Origin: Thermoplasmata archaeon
GTDB lineage: Archaea; Thermoplasmatota; Thermoplasmata; Lutacidiplasmatales; UBA184
Direction of reading: 5' to 3'
Assembly: GCA_021828715.1 (NCBI GenBank)
Contig: JAJZDF010000028.1
Coordinates: 1-7,358, forward strand
Length of the DNA: 7,358 nt
In this document: positions 1 through 5,985 of the stretch, in pieces
How positions within the stretch are numbered: position 1 is the first letter of the stretch
Layout of the letters: each line of letters begins with the position of its first letter
Made by a program: the position numbers and the translations under genes
Notes under the pieces: generated by a model
Told to the model about the DNA's origin: nothing
The model's database searches: none
The model's input: the letters and a program-made list of their open reading frames with translations, nothing else

Positions 1-142
1 GCACCGCGGGCGCGCCGCGGGGCCGGTCGTCCGCGCCGTCCTCCGCCGCCTCCTCCGCCAGTTCCGCCGTCTCGGGCGGCGGGGGCCGGACCTCCACCTC
101 GCGGGGTTCGGCGGGGGGGGAGGACGGGGATCGCGCGCTCAT
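1..142 (-). CDS. kdpC: Probable KdpC N-terminus (partial; runs off the left edge)
   Basis: An ATG at 142-140 overlaps the kdpB stop in an ATGA junction. It is preceded by a GGGAGG Shine-Dalgarno site at 151-146, and the frame stays open for all 47 visible codons to the window edge. The position directly after kdpB in a kdpFAB cluster is where kdpC normally lies; its product is the single-membrane-span accessory subunit of the K+ pump, thought to assist ATP binding by KdpB. The visible residues show no KdpC homology. They are hydrophilic and low in complexity, with 9 prolines (four in a row at 20-23), 11 Asp/Glu and only 5 Arg. KdpC usually starts its membrane helix within the first few dozen residues, so this would be an unusual N-terminal extension. 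A different gene coupled to kdpB is possible. The identity rests on operon order; the existence of a coupled coding start is better supported than its name. Confidence 0.55.
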   Translation of the reverse strand, partial: MSARSPSSPPAEPREVEVRPPPPETAELAEEAAEDGADDRPRGAPAV

Positions 143-2280
143 AGGCCTCCCAACGGCAGGGCATGCGCCACGAAAACCCCGGCGGCCTGGACGATCGGGA
201 GGGTCGCGAGCCAGGCGAGGAGCAGGTAGATCAGTTTGATCCCGACGAACGCGGTCACGAGGCCGCCCACCCCGTACAGGACCAGGTTCCGCCGCAGCAG
301 GTCGATCGCGCTCGACGGGCGGAACGGCACCCCGGCGATCGCGAGCGGGATCAGCAGCGGGATGACGACCGCGTTGAACAGCAGCGCGGAGAGGATCGCG
401 AGTTCGGGGTCCGACAGCCCCATGAGGTTGAGGAACGCGATCCCGGGGAGCGCCGCCGACCCGGCGGCGATGAAGATCGCCGGGATGATCGCGAAGTACT
501 TCGCGACGTCGTTGGTGATCGAGAACGTCGTGAGGGCCCCCCGGGTGATCAGCAGCTGCTTGCCGATGGAGACGACCTCGATGATCTTCGTGGGATCGTT
601 GTCGAGGTCGACCATGTTGCCGGCTTCCTTCGCGGCGCTCGTCCCGCTGTTCATCGAGAGGCCCACGTCGGCCCGGGCGAGCGCCGGCGCATCGTTGGTC
701 CCGTCGCCGGTCATCGCGACCAGCCGCCCCTCCGCCTTCTCCGCCTGGATCAGGGTGAGCTTCGTCTCCGGCTTCGCCTCCGCGACGAAGTCGTCGACCC
801 CGCTCTCGCGGGCGATCGCCGCCGCGGTGAGGCGGTTGTCGCCGGTGCACATCACGGTCCGGATCCCCATCGTGCGCAACTCCCGGATCCGGTCCTTGAT
901 ACCGGGCTTGACGATGTCCTTCAGGAGGACGATCCCGAGCGCCTTCTTCTGACGGGAGATCGCGAGCGGCGTCATCCCCGCGCGGGACGCCTCCGCGCCG
1001 GCCCGCCGCAGATCGAGCGGCAGGACCGCGCCGTACGTCTCCATCGCCTGGAGCGATCCCTTGTAGACCTCGGAGCCGTCCGAGAGCACGATCCCGCTCA
1101 TGCGGCGCTCGGCGGTGAACGGCAGCACCTTGAACGACCCGATCTCCACGCGTCGGACGGGCGCGCCGTGCCGGGCGGCGAGCCGGGCGATCGACTTCCC
1201 CTCGGGCGTCTCGTCGACCGAGGAGCAGAGGAGCGCTGCCTCGAGCAGCTCCGGCATCGGCACGCCCGGGGCCGGGACGAACTGTACCGCGAGCCGGTTG
1301 CCGATCGTGATCGTCCCGGTCTTGTCGAGGATCAAGACGTCGAGGTCGCCGGCCGCCTCCACCGCCTTGCCGGATTTCGCGATCACGTTCGCGCGGGCGA
1401 CGCGGTTGATCCCCGAGATCCCGATCGCGGGCAGCAGGGCCCCGATCGTCGTCGGCATGAGGCAGACGAAGAGGGCGACGATCGTCGCCACCGAGACCAC
1501 GACGATGTTCGTGAAGTCGGCGAGATAGACGAACGTCACGACGACGGTGAACAGCGCGATCGTGAACGCGTAGAGCAGCACCCCGAGCGCAAGCTCGTTC
1601 GGCGTCGGCTCGCGGCCCTGGCCCTCGACCAGGCGGATGAGCCGGTCGAGGAACGACTCCCCCCGCACCGCCGTCACGCGCATCCGCACGGTCCCCTGGA
1701 GCACCCGGGTCCCCCCGAGGACGCTCGTCTTGTCGCCCCCGCTCTCGCGGACGACCGCCTCGGACTCCCCGGTCATCATCGACTCGTCGATGAGCGCCGC
1801 CCCCGCGACGATGTCGCCGTCGATCGGCACCGGTTCGCCCGGTTGCACCTCCACCGTGTCGCCGATGCGGAGGACGTCGCAGGCGACCCAGCGGGCCTGC
1901 CCGTCCGGCAGGATCTGGCGCGCCCGGACCCCGCTGCGGATCTCGCGGAGGCTGTCGGCCTGGGCCCGCCCCTGCGCCTCGGCGATCGCCTCGCCCAGGT
2001 TGGCGAACCAGACCGTGAAGAAGAGGATGACCGTGACCGAGAGGTAGTAGCCCGGATCGTAGCCCCGGGCGACGTCCGGGAAGGCGTACGGGAACAGCGT
2101 CAGCACGACCAGGAAGAGGAACAGCACGTAGACGCAGAACATCACCGGGTGGCGGAACTCCCGGCGCGGGGAGAACATCCGGAACGAGTCGCCGAGGACC
2201 CGCCGCCACGAGGTGTGCGGACGACGCCGGACCGACACGTGGGCGCCGGCCGCGGACGGAGGGCCCGGAAGGTCGCGCAC
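139..2280 (-). CDS. kdpB: KdpB, potassium-transporting P-type ATPase catalytic subunit
   Basis: Membrane ATPase that hydrolyses ATP to drive high-affinity K+ uptake with KdpA, KdpC and KdpF. Residue numbers below count from the upstream GTG at 2286. The actuator motif TGES is at 172-175; its Ser corresponds to the inhibitory phospho-Ser162 of E. coli. The TM4 segment MPTTIGALLP starts at 277. The phosphorylation motif DKTGT is at 321-325 (Asp321 is the phosphorylated residue). The nucleotide site has FTAERRMSG from Phe390 and KGS at 409-411. The hinge motif TGDGTNDAP is at 526-534. The TM5 pair D593/K596 in NDVAKYF matches E. coli D583/K586, which couples transport. All catalytic residues are present. 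Two GTG codons compete as the start. The one at 2280 sits 5 nt after a perfect GGAGG, while the one at 2286 overlaps that site, so I prefer 2280 (713 aa rather than 715). The protein is longer than E. coli KdpB (682 aa), with extra residues at both ends. Confidence 0.97.
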   Translation of the reverse strand: MRDLPGPPSAAGAHVSVRRRPHTSWRRVLGDSFRMFSPRREFRHPVMFCVYVLFLFLVVLTLFPYAFPDVARGYDPGYYLSVTVILFFTVWFANLGEAIAEAQGRAQADSLREIRSGVRARQILPDGQARWVACDVLRIGDTVEVQPGEPVPIDGDIVAGAALIDESMMTGESEAVVRESGGDKTSVLGGTRVLQGTVRMRVTAVRGESFLDRLIRLVEGQGREPTPNELALGVLLYAFTIALFTVVVTFVYLADFTNIVVVSVATIVALFVCLMPTTIGALLPAIGISGINRVARANVIAKSGKAVEAAGDLDVLILDKTGTITIGNRLAVQFVPAPGVPMPELLEAALLCSSVDETPEGKSIARLAARHGAPVRRVEIGSFKVLPFTAERRMSGIVLSDGSEVYKGSLQAMETYGAVLPLDLRRAGAEASRAGMTPLAISRQKKALGIVLLKDIVKPGIKDRIRELRTMGIRTVMCTGDNRLTAAAIARESGVDDFVAEAKPETKLTLIQAEKAEGRLVAMTGDGTNDAPALARADVGLSMNSGTSAAKEAGNMVDLDNDPTKIIEVVSIGKQLLITRGALTTFSITNDVAKYFAIIPAIFIAAGSAALPGIAFLNLMGLSDPELAILSALLFNAVVIPLLIPLAIAGVPFRPSSAIDLLRRNLVLYGVGGLVTAFVGIKLIYLLLAWLATLPIVQAAGVFVAHALPLGGL
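146..151 (-). promoter_or_regulatory. Shine-Dalgarno site for the gene after kdpB
   Basis: GGGAGG lies inside the last codons of kdpB, three bases before the ATG at 142. With the ATGA stop/start overlap it indicates translational coupling of the downstream gene to kdpB. Confidence 0.6.
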
Positions 2281-2282
2281 GT

Positions 2283-2290
2283 CCACCTCC
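2283..2290 (-). promoter_or_regulatory. Shine-Dalgarno site of kdpB that decides its start
   Basis: GGAGGTGG begins within the kdpA TAG stop and matches the anti-Shine-Dalgarno sequence of archaeal 16S rRNA. It overlaps the GTG at 2286 but leaves a 5-nt spacer between GGAGG and the GTG at 2280, so translation more likely begins at 2280. Confidence 0.65.
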
Positions 2291-3987
2291 TACAGGATCT
2301 GGGCGAGGGGACCCATCGCGAGGACGGGAAGGAAGAGGAGGGCCGAGGTGATGATCAGGAAGAGCGTGAGGTAGATCGTGAACGTCCCGCTCGCCGTCCG
2401 CAACGTCCCCGGCCCGGGCGGAAGGGTCCGCTGGCGCGAGAACATCTCGCCGATCTTGAGCATCGCGAAGATCGGGACGAACCGGCCGAGCAGCATCACG
2501 ATCCCGCCGGCGACGTTGAAGAACGGGGTCGAGTCGTTGAACGACGCGACCGAGAGGGCGCTCCCGTTGTTCGCGCTCTCGCTCGTGAACTCGTAGAGCA
2601 CCCCCGAGAACGTATGGGCGGAGACGGCGACGGTCGCCCCGTCGACCCGGACGAACCCGAGCGCGACCGCGATCACCGACGGCACGAGGATCAGCGCCGG
2701 ATGGACGAGCAGGGCGAGGGCGGACCACTTCACGTGCCCGGTCTCGATCTTCTTCCCGAGGTACTCCGGGGTCCGGCCGACCATGAGCCCCCCGACGAAG
2801 ATCGCGAGGACCGCGAAGAGGAGGAGCATCGCGAAGCCGGTCCCGGCCCCCCCCGGCGTGCTCTGGGTGAACATCCCGAAGAAGAGCACCATCTGGGCGC
2901 CCGGGGCGATCGCCCCGATCAGCATGTTGTTCGCCCCGACGTTCGCGTAGACACTGACCACCTGGAACGCCGAACTGCCGGAGAGCCCGAAACGGACCTC
3001 CTGCCCGACCGGGTAGCCGACCGTCTGGACGAGCCCGGGGACCCCGAGGAGTGCGGGGTTCGCGGCCGCCTGGTAGAAGAGGAAGAGGGCGAGCGCGACG
3101 ACCAGGACGATCAGGATCGTGCCGACGAACGGCCATGCCTCGTTCCGCCGCCGCACGACCCCGGCGAAGGCGAACGGGGCGGAGAGGGGGAGGAGCAGCA
3201 TGAGGAAGGTGCCGAAGAGGTTCGACACCGCCGACGGGTTCGCGAGCGGCGACGCCATGTTGGCGGAGTAGAAGCCGCCGCCGTTCGTCCCGAGGAGGGA
3301 GATCGACTGGAAGCTCGCCACCGGACCGAGGAGGATCGACTGGGTCCCGCCCAGGATCGGGTGGGCCAGGACCGTCGCCCGGAACGTCTCGGGGACCCCC
3401 ATCGCCACGAAGAGGAGCGCCCCGACGAACGAGAGCGGCAGGAGGACCCGCGACATCGTGCGGACGAGGTCGACGTAGAAGTTCCCGAGGGTCCCGTCCC
3501 GGCGGACGAATCCGCGGACCATCGCGGCGAAGACCGCGAGCCCGGTCGCCGGCGAGAGGAAGAGGGCGAGCGGCCAGGCGATCGTGAGGGCCCCTTCGGA
3601 GATCTGGGTCTCGTTGGTGAAGTGGGTGAAGTCGGTGTTCGTCGTGAAGCTGGCGGCGGAGTGGAAGGCGAGGTCCCAGCTCATGTTCGGGACGCGCGTC
3701 GGGTCGAGGGGGAGCGTGCCCTGCTGGAGGAAGAACCAGAACAGGAACGCCCAGAGCGCGCCGTTCACCAGCAGGACGGCGGCCATGTACTCCCGGGCGG
3801 GCATCGAGCGCCGGGGGGAGGTGCCGAGGAGCCGGTAGATGCCCCGCTCGACGGGCCCGAGGAGGGCGTCCCCGAACGCCGGGCGGTTCGTGTACACCCG
3901 CGCGAGGTAGTCGCCGAAGAACGGGGCCGCCGCCAGCGCGGCGACCAGGACGAGACCGACGCCCCAAAGCGCTTCGAGGTCGAACAT
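2290..3987 (-). CDS. kdpA: KdpA, potassium-binding and translocating channel-like subunit
   Basis: Integral membrane subunit of the Kdp pump, descended from the SKT/Trk K+-transporter superfamily. It binds K+ in a selectivity filter built from four pore loops. The protein is 565 aa, close to E. coli KdpA (557 aa). The four loops are visible: P1 TTNTDF at 115-120, P2 GTNGGGFYSAN at 233-243, P3 EVRFGLSGSS at 330-339 and P4 ANNGSA at 472-477. The family signature GRTPEYLGKKIE is at 404-415. Multiple hydrophobic helices span the length. Loop P1 continues DFTHF where E. coli has NWQSY, a divergence in an otherwise well-kept filter. The ATG at 3987 gives the usual N-terminus (MFDLEALWGV). An upstream in-frame TTG at 4098 would run through kdpF and adds no homology. 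The gene starts 11 nt after kdpF, with a weak GAGG upstream, and ends 3 nt before the first GTG of kdpB, so it is in the same transcript. Confidence 0.97.
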   Translation of the reverse strand: MFDLEALWGVGLVLVAALAAAPFFGDYLARVYTNRPAFGDALLGPVERGIYRLLGTSPRRSMPAREYMAAVLLVNGALWAFLFWFFLQQGTLPLDPTRVPNMSWDLAFHSAASFTTNTDFTHFTNETQISEGALTIAWPLALFLSPATGLAVFAAMVRGFVRRDGTLGNFYVDLVRTMSRVLLPLSFVGALLFVAMGVPETFRATVLAHPILGGTQSILLGPVASFQSISLLGTNGGGFYSANMASPLANPSAVSNLFGTFLMLLLPLSAPFAFAGVVRRRNEAWPFVGTILIVLVVALALFLFYQAAANPALLGVPGLVQTVGYPVGQEVRFGLSGSSAFQVVSVYANVGANNMLIGAIAPGAQMVLFFGMFTQSTPGGAGTGFAMLLLFAVLAIFVGGLMVGRTPEYLGKKIETGHVKWSALALLVHPALILVPSVIAVALGFVRVDGATVAVSAHTFSGVLYEFTSESANNGSALSVASFNDSTPFFNVAGGIVMLLGRFVPIFAMLKIGEMFSRQRTLPPGPGTLRTASGTFTIYLTLFLIITSALLFLPVLAMGPLAQIL

Positions 3988-3998
3988 CGCCTCGGCGC

Positions 3999-4112
3999 CT
4001 AGAACTCTTCGGGGTGGAGCATCGCGTAGACCAGGTAACCCGTCAGCGCGAAGCCCAGGAGGGTGAGGACCACGAGGCCCGGATTCTCCGCGAGCCAATG
4101 CACGAGGCTCAT
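3999..4112 (-). CDS. kdpF: KdpF, small membrane subunit of the Kdp pump (37 aa)
   Basis: Small open frame from ATG at 4112 to TAG at 3999, short enough to be missed by ordinary gene calling. The product is 37 residues: a short polar start (MSLVHWLAENPG), one hydrophobic helix at about 13-31, and an ending GYLVYAMLHPEEF that closely matches the classic KdpF C-terminus (GYLxYALLxPExF). KdpF is known to sit between KdpA and KdpB and stabilise the complex in the membrane. It is the first gene of the kdp cluster, 11 nt before kdpA and 35 nt downstream of a good TATA box. Position, length, single helix and C-terminal motif all agree. No strong Shine-Dalgarno site precedes the ATG, consistent with a short leader of about 10-15 nt. 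Confidence 0.9.
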   Translation of the reverse strand: MSLVHWLAENPGLVVLTLLGFALTGYLVYAMLHPEEF

Positions 4113-4147
4113 CGCGCCGCCTTGGAGCGGAACGACCCGGCGCGCGC

Positions 4148-4155
4148 TATTTAAC
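4148..4155 (-). promoter_or_regulatory. Archaeal TATA box of the kdpFAB(C) operon
   Basis: GTTAAATA on the minus strand stands out as an AT-rich octamer in a very GC-rich gap. It lies 35 nt upstream of the kdpF ATG. With the usual archaeal spacing, transcription would begin near 4123-4127 and leave a 5' leader of roughly 10-15 nt. A kdp promoter separate from the helicase gene fits an operon induced by potassium limitation. No bacterial -35/-10 pair is visible. The operator, if any, is not recognisable. Confidence 0.75.
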
Positions 4156-4162
4156 GTGCCGT

Positions 4163-4183
4163 GGGGAAGGGCAGCGCCTCCCC
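4163..4183 (-). other. GC-rich stem-loop between the helicase gene and the kdp promoter
   Basis: On the minus strand GGGGAGG (4183-4177) can pair with CCT-T-CCCC (4170-4163) around the 6-nt loop CGCTGC, giving 7 base pairs with one bulged base. It begins 13 nt after the helicase stop codon and ends 7 nt before the TATA box. No U-run follows, so it is not a standard archaeal terminator. It could stabilise the helicase mRNA 3' end, mark a regulator site, or be chance in GC-rich DNA. Confidence 0.3.
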
Positions 4184-4196
4184 CGGGGCCGAACCG

Positions 4197-5927
4197 TTAT
4201 ACGGCCGGTGGGGAGCCGCGGCGGCGCCGGACGGGGGGAGTCACGGCCCCGGCGGACCCCTCTTCGGCCCGGGCCCGGGCGGCGGCCGACAGACGGCGGA
4301 CGATGCGCCGCATCGACCGTTCCCGGCGGACCTCGGCGGCCTGGTACTGAACGTCCCGGGTATCCCGGGTCAGGAGGACCGCCACGCGCCCGAGCGAACT
4401 GCGGCCGGTCCGCCCGCGTCGCTGGATCGCGCGGATCTCGCTCGGGACCGACTCGAAGAAGACGACCAGGTCGACGTCGGGGACGTCCAGGCCCTCCTCC
4501 GCGACGCTGCTGGCGACCAGGATCGGGAACCGCCCCGCCCGGAAGCCGGCGAGGACCTGGGCCTGCTCCTTCTGGCTCATCCCCGGGTCGCGGGCGTCCC
4601 GGGCCGCCTGGCCGACGAACCGGGCGACCGTCCACCCCTCGCGCTCGAGCGACTCGGCGATCGAGCCGATCGTGTCCCGGTACTGGGCGAAGACGAGGAT
4701 CCGCACGGGGCGTCCGTCGGCCCGGGCGAGCACGTCGCGGACGAGGGTCGCGACCGCGTCGAGCTTCGGGTGGGAGAGGTCGCGGGAGGTGCGCAGCGTT
4801 TCCTCCGCGGTCGCCCGCGCCCGCACGACCTCGGGGAGCCGTAGGAAGGCGAGGTCGCCCCGGGACGGTTTCGGCTTCGCGCCGACCCGGTCGAGGTACT
4901 GCAGGAACGGAGCGAGGCCCTGGGTCTCGAGCCGCTCCTGGGCGTGGTGCAGGTGGAGGAGGAGGAGCTGGTGGAAGAGCGGGCCGAATCGGCGGACCAT
5001 CGGCCCCGGCCGGGCGAAGATCTCCGCCCGGAGCGCGATCAGGTCCTTGACCGAGAGGGAGGCGATCGGCTTCTTCCGGAGGAAGCCCATCTGCTGGAGC
5101 TTGCGCGCGGTCGCACGGGACGCCTCGTCGAGGTCGTCCCGGATCGCCCGGGCGACCGGGGGCAGGTCGACCCAGACGTAGTCGACGTCGATCGGATGGA
5201 CGTGCTCCGCGACGCCCGGATCCTCGCGGCTCCGGGCCTCGATGCGCTGGACCCCGAGATGGGCGACCACCTCCTCGATCCGCTCGTCCTTGCCGCCCGG
5301 CGACGCCGTGAGCGCAAGGACCCGGGCGCCGTCCGGCCGCTCGCGGCGGTACTGCTCGGCGATCGGGACGTAGACGTATTTTCCGACGGCGTGGTGTCCC
5401 TCGTCGAAGACGACCAACGTGACGTCGCGGAGGTCGTAGCGGCCCGCGGCGAGGTCGTTCTGCACGATCTCGGGGGTCGCGAAGACGAGGTCGACGTCCG
5501 TCCACGTCCCTTCGCGGACCGGGCGGCGGACGGTCCCCGTGAAGCGGGCGATCCGGAGCGGCAGGAGCCAGCGCCGGAACGAGTCGGCGTGCTGCTGCAC
5601 GAGCGGCCGGGTCGGGGCGAGCACGAGCACCTTCCCGTCGCCGCGGCGCAGGAGTTCCGCCGCGATCAGCGCCGCGATCACCGTCTTCCCGAGGCCGGTC
5701 GGGAGGACGACGAGCAGGTCCTCCTCGAGCCCGATGCGGGCGAGCTCGAGCTGGAACGGGAGCGCCCGGACGACCGCCGGACGGAGGTACGGGTGCTGGA
5801 CGAATCCCTCGTGGACCCGCCACACCTCCGGGAACCCTTCCGGGCGCACGCGCCGGCGGACGGCCGCGAGCGGGGCGACCGGGCCCTCGGCTCCGGTGAA
5901 GTCGTCGAGCTTCCGCTGGGCGCCCAC
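4197..5927 (-). CDS. Hef/FANCM-type DEAH-box DNA helicase lacking the XPF nuclease domain
   Basis: Superfamily 2 DNA helicase related to the N-terminal half of euryarchaeal Hef and to eukaryotic FANCM/Mph1, which remodel stalled forks and branched DNA. The helicase motifs are complete: Walker A LPTGLGKT at 75-82, motif Ia APTRPLVQQH at 104-113, Walker B DEGH at 175-178 (Hef proteins usually have DEAH), motif III LTASP at 206-210, motif IV region ILVFAQYRD at 410-418, motif V VASSVAEEGLDVP at 471-483, and arginine-finger motif VI QRRGRTGR at 502-509. Between the two RecA domains, residues about 230-390 form the Hef-type insertion. At 576 aa it stops just after the helicase core with a basic tail (RRRRG). 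The C-terminal XPF-like nuclease and HhH region of long Hef proteins is absent, and no nuclease gene follows. The start is GTG; there is no Shine-Dalgarno site, so a leaderless transcript is likely. It follows serS by 58 nt. Confidence 0.9.
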   Translation of the reverse strand: MGAQRKLDDFTGAEGPVAPLAAVRRRVRPEGFPEVWRVHEGFVQHPYLRPAVVRALPFQLELARIGLEEDLLVVLPTGLGKTVIAALIAAELLRRGDGKVLVLAPTRPLVQQHADSFRRWLLPLRIARFTGTVRRPVREGTWTDVDLVFATPEIVQNDLAAGRYDLRDVTLVVFDEGHHAVGKYVYVPIAEQYRRERPDGARVLALTASPGGKDERIEEVVAHLGVQRIEARSREDPGVAEHVHPIDVDYVWVDLPPVARAIRDDLDEASRATARKLQQMGFLRKKPIASLSVKDLIALRAEIFARPGPMVRRFGPLFHQLLLLHLHHAQERLETQGLAPFLQYLDRVGAKPKPSRGDLAFLRLPEVVRARATAEETLRTSRDLSHPKLDAVATLVRDVLARADGRPVRILVFAQYRDTIGSIAESLEREGWTVARFVGQAARDARDPGMSQKEQAQVLAGFRAGRFPILVASSVAEEGLDVPDVDLVVFFESVPSEIRAIQRRGRTGRSSLGRVAVLLTRDTRDVQYQAAEVRRERSMRRIVRRLSAAARARAEEGSAGAVTPPVRRRRGSPPAV

Positions 5928-5953
5928 GGCCGCCGCGCGAGGGACCCCCGGCG

Positions 5954-5959
5954 CTTAGG
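5954..5959 (-). promoter_or_regulatory. Candidate promoter box (CCTAAG) for the helicase gene
   Basis: CCTAAG lies 26 nt before the helicase GTG in the 58-nt gap after serS. That is the distance expected between a TATA-like element and a leaderless start. The same hexamer sits at nearly the same distance before serS. The box is GC-richer than a canonical archaeal TATA, so its role is inferred from position and repetition only. Confidence 0.4.
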
Positions 5960-5985
5960 GTTGGCCCTCCGCGGCGTCGGCCGAC

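Noticed and set aside
163..4002. Plus-strand open frame of 1279 codons antisense to kdpB and kdpA
   Set aside because: Its product is an Arg/Glu/Asp/Pro-rich string with no domain. It mirrors the codon bias of the GC-rich kdp genes on the other strand, which have clear homology.
3988..4098. Longer kdpA beginning at TTG 4098
   Set aside because: The extra 37 residues lie over kdpF in another frame and are not KdpA-like. The ATG at 3987 gives the family's usual N-terminus.
4194..4204. Short palindrome CCGT-ATA-ACGG at the helicase stop codon
   Set aside because: Four-base arms are expected by chance and most of it is constrained by coding; there is no supporting U-run.
4147..5823. Minus-strand open frame of 558 codons overlapping the helicase in another frame
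   Set aside because: The translation is Arg/Pro/Gly-rich low complexity and it overlaps a gene with complete helicase motifs. It is a frame shadow of high-GC codons.
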